Shown: in pieces, positions 1-10,936 of the stretch
How positions within the stretch are numbered: position 1 is the first letter of the stretch
Layout of the letters: every line of letters starts with the position of its first letter
NCBI GenBank assembly: GCA_015179025.1
Contig: WHUX01000158.1
Coordinates: 1-64,000 of the forward strand
DNA from: Terfezia claveryi
Taxonomy: Eukaryota > Ascomycota > Pezizomycetes > Pezizales > Pezizaceae
DNA: 64,000 nucleotides
Direction: 5' to 3'
Notes under the pieces: generated by a model
Seen by the model: only the letters and a program-made list of their open reading frames with translations
Told to the model about the DNA's origin: nothing
Databases searched by the model: none
Program-made: the position numbers and the translations under genes

Positions 1-1518
1 GGAATCTACTGCTGCAATGATGTTTTTGGTCCGGAGATCGTCCTAATATACCTTTTTACCTGTTGTTAGAGGTCGACTTCTATGGCTGCCTCAGCTTCCA
101 CCTCAGCCTCAACATCAACTCCAGTAAAGATGTTGGCTACTAGATCTAAGTTTTCGAGCTTCAATACTACCTGATTTTGGTATTTTAGCCTTTCATTCTC
201 TCCTTTAGGGAGGTCTCCTAACCTCCTGATTAGTACATTCGGCTTGCCCCAAGCTTTTCCAGGCTAATACCTAATCTTGAAGTTAAAGTAGAACAGGAAT
301 TCTAACTATCTAGGCTGTCGATGATTCAGCAACTTAGAAGTTGTGAAGTATTCTAGGTTCTTGTGGTCAGAAAGGACCTTAATAACCCCCTTTACTAATT
401 GTAAGTAAGGTCTCTATTTCTTGAATCCTCATACAATGGCCATTAACTCTTTGTCATAGATTTTATAATTATATTCTGTTGGGGAATACTTTTTAGAGAA
501 ATATACTACTAGGTAGAGAATACTATTCACATGCTAGGACAGGATTCCAGCAGAGACATAGTCAGAGGCATCTATTTCTATAATACATTCACTATCAGAA
601 TCGAAGTGGGCTAGTATCAGGGTAAATCAGAAGGCTTCCTTGAGCTTCTCGAAGGCCAACTGGGCTTTTGAACTCCACTGGAAGTACTGGCCTCTTTCTA
701 TGCCCTTGGTCTTGGTTAATGCTGTTAGCAGTACTACAATCTTCAAATATCCTAAAATAAACTGGTAATAAAAGTTGTCGAATCCTAGGAAGGCCTATAT
801 ATCTTTGAGGTTGGCTAGAGTTTCCCACTTCTAGGTTATAGTAACTTTTGTAAGGTCTATCTAAATACCCTCCATAGTGATAATTAGCTATAGATACTTG
901 GCCTTCTGCATATGGAACTCATACTTTTTGGGCTTCAAATATAGTCTAGCTCCTTCTAGTTTTTCCTGCACTTGTTGGATATGGATCTTGTATTCTACTA
1001 GAGAATCCAAGTAAATAAGGATATCGTCAAGGTAAGCTATACAGAATATGTCCAAGAAGTCCTGTAGAGTGTTATTAATATAGTGTTAGAAAGAGGCTGG
1101 TGTATTGGTTAGGCCAAAAGATATCATATTATACTCAAAATAGCCATATCATATCTAGAAGGCGGTTTTCTATTCCTCTCCCTTGGCGATTCATACCAGA
1201 TTGTATGTCCCTCTCAAATCTAATTTGGTGAACTATTTTGCCTTGGAAAGCCTGGCTAATGTCTCCTAGATTAGTAGTAGAGGGTACCTATTTCTTACTG
1301 TTATCTCGTTCAGGCCATGATAATCAATGTACAACTGAAGGGAGGTATTCAATTTCTTTATGAATAGTACTAGAGTACCTACTAGTGAAGAGTAATGGCG
1401 AATGAAGCTCTTGCTGAGATTTTCTTCCAAGTACTTCTTCAAGGCTTCTAACTCTATACAGGACATTCCATAGAGGGGCCCATAGGGGGGGGTTTTACCT
1501 TCTATCAGTGGAATAGTA
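1..1518 (-). pseudogene. pol: gypsy copy A, pol fragment (RNase H to RT), decayed
   Basis: Reverse-strand counterpart of the young chromovirus pol at 58490-60010. Position 1 corresponds to the spacer between RNase H and integrase, so the element continues left of the window. The RNase H region lies at about 200-560. The RT catalytic motif YLDDI is still encoded near 1019-1036. The segment ending at 1518 reads into the conserved TIPLIEGK stretch ahead of the RT fingers. Many in-frame stops are present, mostly from C-to-T or G-to-A changes. The reading resumes in the same frame at 3767, beyond the pogo insertion. It is a dead copy of the same family as 55766-62229; family assignment is secure, age is inferred from the mutation load. 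Confidence 0.9.
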
Positions 1519-3764
1519 CCATACATTACGGGGTAGTGCATCATCATCGGGAAATGCATCAATTTACGCACTCAACTTCTAGCAGCCCGAGACCTAGTTA
1601 CATGATACACAGGTGATCCAACGCTTCTTCCAACAACAATAGGAGATACATGACGAGGCCTGACAGGTGTTTGGGGCAATGAGGGTGCTTGCCGCCTCAT
1701 GGGTAGGGGGGTAGCCACCATAATAACCGACTCAATTGAGGTGTCCTCATTGAATGGAGCCTCCAAATCAGACTCCCAATCTTCCATCTCCAATCCGAAC
1801 TCATCTAGTGATTCCTCAGTTGTACTAGATCCCTCCGACTCTTCAAAATGGACCGATACCTTGTGTGGTTGTATTGCTTTGCCTTTATTCTTCCGAGACA
1901 GTGGCTGAGACATGCGTTGTGCACGGGCCTCCCGCGCAGCTTCTTTCTTCTTCTCAGCACGATCTCTTTGCAAATAGAGCTGATGGAGGACAGTACCATC
2001 AAGTACTGTACCCTCCTCAGTTGATAGTTCCTTCCTATTAACTGGAGCTGCTAATTTTTGTGCTTGTTGCCACTTTCTGAGGGTATCTCGTTCAAGTTGT
2101 AAGTCTTGATCAGCATTGAGAGCGAACCTCTCTAGGGAGTTAATCAACTCTGCCAATTCAACTCGATTAATTTCCTGATCCTTTTGTTGAAGTAATAGCT
2201 TGGCTTGCCTGGCTTTGCGTAGCATTGCAGCAGAATTTCGAGGTGTAGGAGGTACTGGTGGTGGGGATACCGGTTTCAATTCCTTCTCCGGGTCTCGATA
2301 GGTTGGTAATTTGGTTAAAACCTTTCGTGGATTAAATGGAATTAGTCCACTACCCCTCCATGCACCTAGAATATTTTCCTTCGTATAAGCCTGACCTCGA
2401 GCCTTTACCAACAGTGGTAGAAAATTTCCCTTGTTGATCGCTACATTACCAAAACGAGTTAGCCGATCAACCTCCTTCCCATATACCTTCTGTAGTGGCG
2501 AAAATATACCAACATCCAACGGTTGAAGGAGATGTGTTGTATGAGAAGGAAGACAATATGCAACAATTCGATGATCTATACAATATTCAATGAAATCAAT
2601 ATGAATATGAATCTCACAACCATCAAGAATAAGAAATCGGTATTGTTGTGGTGATACTAAGCGCCCTTTAGTAATATTATCGAAATGCTTCAACCATGCA
2701 ATGCTCAAAAAGCTATTATTCCATCCAGTCCTGCTATAAGTAAACTTCCAATCCTTGCAGATATTAATTAATGAATCCAAGTGCTGATACCATCCCATAT
2801 AATGTTCAACACCCTTATATATAATAAGGGGAGAAAGAACAATACCATCTCCAGAAATAGTCTCCACTACAGTAATCAACTCCCTTGTACCATCAGTAGC
2901 CATCTTTCCAGTCATACCACGTACACGGCGTTGACATATAACCTTAGCCCTATCAGATATCCCCTGTCGAAATCCCTTTTCATCCATGTTGTAGGTATTG
3001 CTCTCGGTTATCGAATATTTCTTCTGTACTCACTCAACCTTAGTAAAATGACACTGGATAACTCCTGGATCACTCTGTTTGATACGCCGCTTGTCAAAGT
3101 TACTGCTGAGCTTAGATACTATATTCGGATGTCGATCTAGAAAGCGGGTTAAATAATTTGTGCCGAGTGTCTTATCAAAATATGTCTCAATAGCTTTCTC
3201 CGCTAAACCAAGCTCTGGATACTTTAATAGTACAATTGCTTCCTTGACATGGTTGACCCGAGGTGGGAATCCAAACTCCTGAAGTCGCACTATCCACCTG
3301 ACAATTGATCTCTCTTCTGCCGGCGTCAATAGCTGTTGATGCGTATGTGCTAATTTCCGTGGTTTTGCTCCTTTTAGACGCCTCCGTACAGTAGAATAAT
3401 GAACTCCATATGCTTCCGCTGCCTTTCGCATTGATTTAAACCGTCCTTGTTGTACTCCGGCACATGCGTTCTTAATGGCTTTCTCTCGATCGGCCTTCTC
3501 TTTAGCCACCTGAAGTTGGCGTTGCTTTAGCTTGCCTATTGCGATAACTAGCACTTTATTAGCACCAAACTTAATTATATATAGCCAGAATTCGCATACC
3601 GTCAGATCTATTGCATTCTCTGAGTTGTATTTGACCAAAGATCGATCGCACCAGTGGGGATTTGGTTGATATTTACCCCGCATGCATGCTTACAATTCCG
3701 AGATAGGCATAGCGTGGGGGCTGATGCACATCCCGGTGATGATGCACTACCCCGTGATGGATGG
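1519..3764 (-). mobile_element. Fot1/pogo-like DNA transposon, copy 1 (2246 bp)
   Basis: The ends are CCAT...ATGG and are flanked by a TA duplication (1517-1518 and 3765-3766). About 43 bp at each end form terminal inverted repeats (1519-1561 and 3722-3764) with a handful of mismatches. Removing the element and one TA restores the gypsy pol frame exactly (YTIPLIEG across the junction). TA duplication, TIRs and a DD35D transposase place it in the Tc1/mariner-pogo group. It has exactly the length of the copy at 24861-27106 but far fewer mutations, so it is the younger or better preserved of the two. Confidence 0.95.
1572..3683 (-). pseudogene. pogo/Fot1-type transposase, one premature TGA
   Basis: A single reading frame of 703 codons from ATG 3683-3681 to the stop at 1572-1574, broken only by TGA at 3030-3032. 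In order: a psq-type helix-turn-helix around residues 68-110 (SMRKAAEAYGVHYSTVRRRL), a CENP-B-like second DNA-binding region around 120-200, and a DDE_1 catalytic domain. Its three acidic residues fall in NMDEKGF, LILDGCEIH and LLQPLDVG; the last two are 35 residues apart (DD35D). A charged, Arg/Lys-rich tail follows the catalytic core. Family members cut and paste DNA at TA sites in the nucleus. Copy 2 has CAA at the codon that is TGA here, so the ancestor was probably CGA. The frame ends only about 10 bp before the TIR. It is very nearly intact but not translatable as one protein without suppression. Confidence 0.93.
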
Positions 3765-3766
3765 TA

Positions 3767-5068
3767 TAGTTGTATGGTCAATGGGGTATAAGCTTTCCTG
3801 CAGCCTTTTCTAAGAACTGGTCAATGAACTCATAGTATTCGTTTAGAACTATAAATTTCCACTTTTTCTTAGATATTGTCTTATTGATTTCTACGTTTAT
3901 ATTATATATTGAGAGGGCATGTGCCTTTAGCTTGTGCCCCCTAGTAAAGTAGGTGAAAGCTCTAGCTCTAATGAAGTTAATATTGAGGAGTTTTGGTGAG
4001 AGGGTTTTAGCAACCATCTAGCTAGGGTCTTCTACTGGAGGTGGTAGAGCATACTGCCCTTTAATAGCAGTCCTTGGCACACTACAGTACTTCTTACAAT
4101 ATCTACTATTGAAATTCAAGGTGTAAGAGCCAAAGTTAATGGAGACATTATGCATTCGGAGCTACAGGATCCCTAGAACAATAGGGTATTTGAGTCAATA
4201 GTACTATGCAAGTATGCAAAGTTGATAATAGTCCCAGAAGAGATAGGGTGGCTATTAATGATATTGAGAAAGTGAGAGATCTTTAACTTGGAGGTTGGTA
4301 TAGAATTTTTATTGACAAAGGTTTGATCAATAAATACAATTCTCGAAGTACTATAATCTATGAGAGCTAATATTACCACTGTTTTACTATTGAATTTAAC
4401 AGTTATTAGTACTATAAAATGCCTACTAAATAAGCGAGATTCATCAATAGATATAGATGCAGGTAAAGAAAATGCAGATAAAGATAACCCATTGTGATGG
4501 TGATATTCCCTCTCTTCTTTTGTCAGGCAGGGCCTTCCTGATGATAAATCCATGGAGGTGGTGCCGCCAGCTACCAGAGATGAGTAGACTGCCTTATTAG
4601 CTATAGCTTGGATTTGAGGGTTAGGGTTCTGGGGTTGAGGTTGATGCTGGGGGTATTGGGTTCTAATAGGAGGCTGATAGGTACTGAAGGCACTGGTCTG
4701 GGCTCTCAACCTAGCCAATTTTTGTTCCATTTTAGATGCCTGATTAATGTATTTGTTGAGGGTCTTAATATCTGAAGATTGTAGAAGGGCCTTTTTAAGC
4801 TCAATATTGAGGCCTTCTTCGAATTGTTCCCACTTCACCTGATCATTCCACTCCACCTCTGCTGCCAACTTTAAGAATTTGGCCATATATGCTGAGAGAT
4901 CATGACCTTTCTATTTTAGTTCTCAGAGAGCACGAGTAGCTGTACCTATGGGATCTGGATCTCCAAAAGTGCAGTCAAGGATTATGAATAAAACAGCAAT
5001 ATTAGGGAGGTTGAAATGGTCATTGAGTATATAGGGTTGGACTTAATCTAAAGCTATACTCTTCAGTA
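3767..5068 (-). pseudogene. gag-pol: gypsy copy A, protease and gag fragment, truncated
   Basis: Continues copy A after the pogo insertion. On the minus strand, 4886-4173 is open for 237 codons: the C-terminal part of Gag runs directly into the retropepsin segment, with ALIDY in place of the usual DSG motif. Compared with the young element, about 180 bp holding the CCHC zinc knuckle are missing, which fuses Gag and protease. Between protease and RT an AGC TAG pair (about 4017) matches the same in-frame amber of the young element. Gag is truncated at about 5068, where a plus-strand LTR begins without a target duplication, so this junction is a rearrangement rather than the natural 5' end. Confidence 0.85.
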
Positions 5069-5504
5069 TATCACAACCGTGTTCTTAGTCTTGATTTGAC
5101 ACACGAACAGGCTTGTTCGTGTGTCATACTGTTTTGACACTCAAATAGGCTTATTCAGGTGTTGTGCTGTTTTGATACTCGAACAGGCTTGTTCAGGTAT
5201 TGTTAATGGGTGATTGTCATCTTAGCTTCTAAGATAGGAATCTCGAAAAGCTTATTCCTTTCATAGCCTTGGTCCCAGCCTTCCCCTGGTCACATACGTA
5301 GCATTCCTTCTTGTGTCTTACTCTAGCCTCTGCCTTCTAAACATCCTGTCCCCCATGACATCGTCCGTGACATATGTGACAGGTGTCCATGACAAGCCTA
5401 GTTTTTCTAGTCATACACGTAGTACTCCTATGTGTATCTCACCTCATTCCTGTCCTCGCCCCAGCGTATCCCTTAGTCGCCTTGTCCCTAGAGCCCATGT
5501 TATA
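5069..5504 (+). repeat. gypsy LTR, internally deleted (436 bp)
   Basis: Starts TATCACAACC (from TGTCACAACC) and ends GTTATA (from GTTACA). It holds three hairpin motifs of the type GACACTCGAACA...TGTTCGGGTGTC but lacks the palindromic CACCTGCG array and the TATA-like centre of the full 706-bp LTR. It lies between truncated gag of copy A and the minisatellite, in the opposite orientation to copy A. No target duplication is seen. Confidence 0.85.
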
Positions 5505-6544
5505 CTAGTATATAGAATATTTGGCAGCCAGCGAGTTTCTCATGTATTCAGCTATTTTTCCTTAGTATATTGGATGTCCACCCGCCAGTAAGTTCTATAT
5601 ATATTACCTTGAATTGGCATCTCTGCTAGCTACTGAGTTTCTCATATATTCAGCTGTTTTTGCTTGCTATATAGCATCCTGGCTAAAAGCGAGTTTCTCA
5701 TATATTCAGCTGTTTTTGCATAGTATATAGGGTGTTGGCCCACTAGCAAGTTTCTCATATATTTAGCTGTTTTTGCTTGCTATATAGCATCCTGGCTAAA
5801 AGCGAGTTTCTTATATATTCAGCTGTTTTTACATAGTATATAGGGTGTTGGCCCACTAGCGAGTTTCTTATATATTTAGCTGTTTTTGCTTGCTATATAG
5901 CATCCTGGCTAAAAGCGAGTTTCTTATATATTCAGCTGTTTTTACATAGTATATAGGGTGTTGGCCCACTAGCGAGTTTCTTATATATTTAGCTGTTTTT
6001 GCTTGCTATATAGGGTCTGCGCTCTAAGCCAATTTTCCATATCTTTAGTAGTTTTTGCTTTATACATAGGATGTCCGCCTGCTACCGAGTTGTTCATATA
6101 TTACCCTGAATTGTTATCTCTGCCCGCCAGTGAGTTTCTTATGTATTTAGCTGTTTTTGCCTGGTATATAGGATATCTGGCAGCCAGCGAGTTTCTCATA
6201 TATTCAGCTATTTTTCCTTAGTATATTGGATGTTCGCCTACCAGCGAGTTCTATATATATTACTCTGAATTGGCATTTCCGTCAGCTACTAAGTTTCTCA
6301 TATGTTCCGTAGTTTTTGCTTGCTATATAGCATCCTCGCTTTAAGTGAGTTTCACATATATTCAGCTGTTTTTGCTTACTATATAGAGTCCATGTCCTAA
6401 GCCAGTTTCTCATATATTCAGCAGTTTTTGCTTGGTATACAGGATGTCTGCCTGCCAGTGGGTTATTCATATATTACCCTAAATTGTCATCTCTGCCTGC
6501 CAGCGAGTTTCTTATATATTCAGCTGTTTTTGCTTAGTATATAT
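5505..6544 (+). repeat. minisatellite, 56-58 bp units
   Basis: Tandem units built on GAGTTTCTCATATATTCAGC followed by TGTTTTTGCTTGCTATATAG and a variable 12-16 bp spacer such as CATCCTGGCTAAAAGC. About 18 units. A larger alternation of two unit types is visible between 5640 and 6000. The same family occurs at 7083-7883, 39665-39867 and 48908-52225. Confidence 0.9.
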
Positions 6545-7077
6545 TATGACATGGGCTTTGGGGACAAGGTGACCAAGGGGTACGCCAGGAAGAAGGCAGA
6601 GGCTAGGGCAAGACATACGTAAGAACGCTACGTATGTGACTAGGGGAAGGCTGGGATAGGGGGGGGTAAGGGCAAGAGGCAAGAGGGGCAGAGGGCAAGG
6701 GGCACAAGACATGCGGAGGCAGTTACCGTATATGTCGGAGGGGGGGGCAGCTATGCTGCAGAGTTATTCACGGGACAAGGCAAGATGAAGGGGTGTATAA
6801 GGGAGGTACACCTTCGCGAAGAGACAAGGTCCTGTATTAGGTATACAAGACATTGGATGGGGATCCAACAAGAGGGTGGAGAAGTGAAGATATATATACA
6901 TGATTCTAGACCAAAGCCATGGAAGGAATAAGCTTTTCGAGATTCCTATCTCAGAAGCTAAGATAACAATCACCTATCGATGACACCCGAACAAGTCTGT
7001 TCGAGTGTCAAAAACAGCACGACACCCGAACAAGCCTGTTCGAGTGTCAAATCAAGACTAAGAACATGGTTGTGACA
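6545..7077 (-). repeat. gypsy solo LTR (533 bp) in the minisatellite
   Basis: Reverse-strand LTR starting TGTCACAACC at 7077 and ending GTCATA at 6545, flanked by a TATAT duplication (6540-6544 and 7078-7082). Two hairpin motifs lie at 6985-7050. No internal sequence remains, so it probably formed by LTR-LTR recombination after insertion in the minisatellite. Confidence 0.9.
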
Positions 7078-7082
7078 TATAT

Positions 7083-7883
7083 GATATTGGCTAGCTAGTG
7101 AGTTTGTTATATATTTAGCTGTTTTTGCTTCATATATAGCATCCTCACCCTCAGCCCAGTTCTCATATATTCAACTATTTTCACTTAGTACATAGGATGT
7201 CAGCCTGCCAGCAAGTTCTTCATATATTACCCTGAATTGTCATCTCCGCTCGCCAGTGAGTTTCTCATGTATTCAGCTGTTTTTGCTTAGTATATTGGAT
7301 GTTGGCCAGCTAGCGAGTTTTTCATATATTCAGCTATTTTTGCTTGGTATATAAGATATTGGCCAGCTAGCATATTCTCATATATTCAGCTGTTTTTGCT
7401 TCATATATAGGATTCTCGCTCTACGCGAGTTTTTCATATATTCAGCTGTTTTTGGTTGCTATATAGCAGCCTAGCCCTGAGCTTGTTTCTCATATATTCA
7501 ACTGTTTTTGGTTGCTATATAGCAGCCTAGCCCGAAGCGAGTTTCTCATATATTCAGCTGTTTTTGCTTCATATATAGGATTCTCGCTCTACGCGAGTTT
7601 TTCATATATTCAGCTGTTTTTGGTTACTATATAGCAGCCTAGCCCTGAGCTTGTTTCTCATATATTCAACTGTTTTTGGTTGCTATATAGCAGCCTAGCC
7701 CGAAGCGAGTTTCTCATATATTCAGCTGTTTTTGCTTGGCATATTAGATATTCGCCTGCCAGTAAGTTCTTCATATATTACCCTGAATTGGTATCACCAC
7801 CAGCTACTGAGTTTCTTATATAGTTAGCTGTTTTTACTTGCTATATAGCATCCTCGCCCTAAGCGGGTTTCTTATATATTCAG
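7083..7883 (+). repeat. minisatellite, 56-58 bp units (continued)
   Basis: Same unit as at 5505-6544. A higher-order block of three units (about 170 bp, starting GATTCTCGCTCTACGCGAG) is repeated almost identically at 7402-7570 and 7571-7738. The array breaks off at 7883; 7884-7971 is unrelated AT-rich sequence without recognisable content. Confidence 0.88.
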
Positions 7884-7971
7884 TGAATAGCTATATCTTG
7901 TATGATATGTATAATCCTTCTATATCACATAAGTTTAGGCTTAGTATTGCTCAGGCATTATGGAGTACTAT

Positions 7972-8553
7972 TGTCACAACCTTGTTCTTAGTCTTGATTT
8001 GATACTTGAACAGGCTTGTTCGGGTGTCGTACTGTTTTGACATTCGAATAGGCTTGTTCGGGTATCGTTGATGGGTTATTGTTATTGTTGCCCTCGGCAT
8101 CACCTATGACGCAGGTGATGTGTTATTGACATTGTTGCCCTCAGCATCACCTGCGACGCAGGTAATGGGTTATTGACATTGTTGCCTTTATTATCACCTG
8201 CAATTGCAGCTGATGGGTTATCGTTACCTTGCTTGGCTTCTGAGATAAGGGATCTTGGAAAGCTTATTCCTTCTGTTGCCCTGGCCCGGAATTATGTATA
8301 TATAGCCCCTGCCCCTCGTACTGTCATTGGATCCTTATCCAACATCTTGTATATCCAATACCGGACCTTGCTTCTTCCAACGCTTCTGCACCTCCCTTAT
8401 GTACCCCCTTGTCTCGTAAACAGCTCTATAGCACAGCTGCCTCTCTCTGACACATGTGGCAACTGCCTCCACGTGTTTCGTGCCCCTTGCCCTCTGCCTC
8501 TCTTGCCTTGCCCCAGTCCTAGGCTTTTCCCCTAGTCACATACGTAGCAAAAT
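7972..8553 (+). repeat. gypsy LTR, 3' truncated (about 582 bp)
   Basis: Starts TGTCACAACC and follows the young LTR through the hairpins, three CACCTGCG palindrome units (8090-8215) and the TATATATAG stretch near 8297. It stops at CACATACGTAG, about 110 bp short of the normal LTR end, where the gene-like island begins. No target duplication. The truncation marks a breakpoint or recombination junction. Confidence 0.88.
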
Positions 8554-8560
8554 TTGAGAG

Positions 8561-9787
8561 ACCCACAAGAAACTGCTTGGCCCCCCTTTGTCGTGGGAGC
8601 GTGCTAAGGACTGGAAAAGACAAAAAGTCAACAGGGTACTCAAAGCAGGGATTAAGGAGGTGGAACACGCTATAATAACCTAAAGGGCAATTGGCACTCG
8701 GAGAAACCAGTTAAACGATATTGAACTAGGAAACTTCGAAAGAGTTGTCCAAAGGACGTAGGACCTGATGTTCATCTGCAAAAGGGCATATATTCTCTAC
8801 CAGTGGTATCAACTCTCGGATGACCAGAAGAGATTTTACTTGGAATTAGAGGAGCAACAAGAGCTCCCTAATTTCCAAATTCCAAATGGGGAATTGGAAG
8901 CAATAGGGGTCAAGCCAGTACAGCAGTTCGCAGTTGTCATTAACCTTGTGCCGATAAACCGCCGAGCTTATGCCCGATTCCAAGAGCCAACTCCACTAGT
9001 CTCGACACTCGACCCTGGAGCTACGCGTGACACAGGTACCAACCTAACTAGTGATATAGGTGCCAATAAAACTAGTGACAAAGGCCCTAACGTACCCGAG
9101 GGTCGGATACTGACCATTCAAGAGGAATTAGCTGAGGGGGGTGCCGACGATTGCTTAAGTGATGAGGACATTGGGACGGATATTAAGGAGGTAGGTGCAT
9201 CCTCACGCTTGATCCATCTTGCGCTTGATGTAAAGAACATTACTCACCAGTGGATAGCATTGCAATAACAAACCCAACAAGCAAGATGATGATGAAGATA
9301 CAGGACTATGGGGCAGATGGGAAGCTTCAGAGGGTCCTACTGAAGAAGAAGAAGCTCAACTAACTGAATCTGACTCCAGCAAATGGGGAAAGGGGTTGTT
9401 GGTACCTGGTGGAGATAGGCCCACCAAATTTCTTCCAAGAGGTATGGAAGATGAGGATTATAGTGACTCCACCGATGAGGACTATACCGAGGTCAATAAA
9501 TGAGTATTTCGGCGGATTTTGCGTCGAGGTACTGCAATGACAACCACCCACAACAATCAAGAGGACAAAGGCGAAAAGCAAGTCGCAGGCGATAATAGGG
9601 GGAAAGATGAGCGAGAAGATGTAGATAAGGAAGAGGGTGAGGATGAGGATAAAGCTGACTAGGGAGCAAGAAGCAAAATGGGAAATATTTTGAATTTGTT
9701 TTTACTGTCACGGATGAAGGACTTGTCATGGATAGGAAACTTATTATGGATGCCGTGAATAGTCGTTATCAACTTTCTGAGGTGTAA
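8561..9787 (+). pseudogene. unknown pseudogene with acidic C-terminal half
   Basis: I do not recognise this gene. One frame runs from about 8561 to 9268 with two stops (TAA about 8679, TAG about 8760), both explicable as C-to-T changes of CAA/CAG. The segment 8768-9268 is 166 codons. It contains WYQLSDDQKRFYLELEEQ, which resembles the third helix of an HMG box; this is weak evidence only. The reading then shifts by one base near 9260 and continues to 9662 (single TGA at 9501), becoming strongly acidic (EDEDYSDSTDEDYTEV, EEGEDEDKAD). A last open piece ending ...SRYQLSEV at 9785-9787 is again in the first frame. The truncated LTR directly upstream may have removed its 5' end. Lower mutation load than the surrounding repeats suggests a host-derived or recently duplicated sequence. 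Confidence 0.5.
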
Positions 9788-10330
9788 TTGTACTACTATT
9801 TTTGTGTCTTTGATTGTATATTTTATTGTGTCTTTTGTTGCGTATGTGTTGGATGTCTACGGGCTGATGCAAGTTTTTTTTTTGGATGTTTATAGGGTGG
9901 GGTAATGCAATAGTTTTTATCTTTGTATATTTTTTTGATGTCTACTCCGGACTGATGGTATTTTCTTTGTATGTCTTTTTGATGTCTATAGGCTTTGTTT
10001 TGGGCTTATGCTAGAGGTATTTTGTTTCTGTTTTTATTTTGTCCAATGCTAGTATTTGTTCTGTCTGAAACATTAGAAGGTATGTTTTTTGTTTCCTCCC
10101 TTTGTTACTAGTGAGCTAACTGATGACAGCCAACACAAATTAGTGAGGATAGAGAGAAACAATGAATTATATTTTATTCTAGAGCTCATTGGTCTATTTG
10201 TGGTCCCCTGCGTACCCTTGGGAACATACATTTACAAGCAAACTTACTATCCCAAATCTCAGATTCTTTGAACCTCCGACTTCTGCAACCTTCAGGTGTG
10301 GAATAACACTTACCCCCAAATACAGATATA
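9788..10330. other. gene-free, T/G-rich low-complexity spacer
   Basis: Contains loosely repeated GATGTCTAYRGGNTGATG phrases between 9850 and 9990 and long T runs, then about 250 bp of ordinary sequence leading to the start codon at 10331. No credible coding frame. It may hold the 3' UTR of the upstream pseudogene and the promoter of the histone-like one, but no defined motif supports that. Confidence 0.5.
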
Positions 10331-10401
10331 ATGGCGCGAACAAAACAGAAACCCAGAAATATCAAGACCATAGTGCCTCCAACGACGGTCCCACCCTCCC
10401 A

Positions 10402-10525
10402 GGTGCCCCTGCCCCAAGTGGCTGCACCCCAAGTGGCCACACCACAAGTGGCCACATCCCAAGTGGCAGCACTCCAAGTAGCCACACCCGAAGTGGCCCT
10501 AGCGATAGTCCCCCTCCCCAAGTGG
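10402..10525 (+). repeat. 15-bp tandem repeat encoding PQVAT/PQVAA
   Basis: Seven degenerate copies of a 15-bp unit (CCAAGTGGCCACACC) in exon 1 of the histone-like pseudogene. The first six keep the MARTKQ reading frame. The last copy, near 10518, is one base out of phase with them, which locates the frameshift inside or just before it. Confidence 0.85.
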
Positions 10526-10585
10526 CCTCCACTATAGGCTCACAGGCTAGAGCAGTTCCTAGAAGAAGAAGGGTCAATCGAGGAC

Positions 10586-10647
10586 GTAAGAACTCCTAAG
10601 CTCAATGCCAGTTCAATTTGACCTTGGAATGCTAAGTGTGCTGTCAG
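10586..10647 (+). other. predicted intron 1 of histone-like pseudogene (62 bp)
   Basis: GTAAGA donor, TGCTAAG as a plausible branch site at about 10630, and TGTCAG acceptor. Splicing joins GGA-C to TG-GCC and brings the basic exon 1 end in frame with the H3-like alpha-N segment, giving GLAIFR where H3 has TVALRE. Confidence 0.7.
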
Positions 10648-10872
10648 TGGCCATTTTCAGATAGATACGGAGACAACAGGGCAGCACAATGCTGATAATA
10701 CCGAAGACTGCGTTCCAACGGTTGTGCAGAGAAATTGTATAAGACTAGAACAATGAATACAACGCTATGCAGAGGATTCTCAGGGGACGGACCGATGTTG
10801 AAAGAATTGGAATTCTTGCGACAAATACTCTCCAAGAGTCTACGGAGGCATATATGCATGAATTTTTTACAG

Positions 10873-10936
10873 GTAATAAGACATAGATGGTGAGTAGAAA
10901 ATTGTCAGAATAATACTAACATGGCTGATACAATAG
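10873..10936 (+). other. predicted intron 2 of histone-like pseudogene (64 bp)
   Basis: GTAATA donor, a canonical TACTAAC branch site at about 10914-10920, and CAATAG acceptor. Splicing joins the end of the alpha-2 helix segment (HEFFT) to AINLLATQSG, matching the H3 loop 2 region. Confidence 0.78.

Noticed and set aside
6428..6973. Small frames in the solo LTR
   Set aside because: Non-coding LTR sequence; frames are not shared with other LTR copies.
9198..9257. A 60-bp GT-AG interval that could be an intron in the unknown pseudogene
   Set aside because: Its length is a multiple of three, removing it does not bypass the stop at 9266, and there is no convincing branch site.
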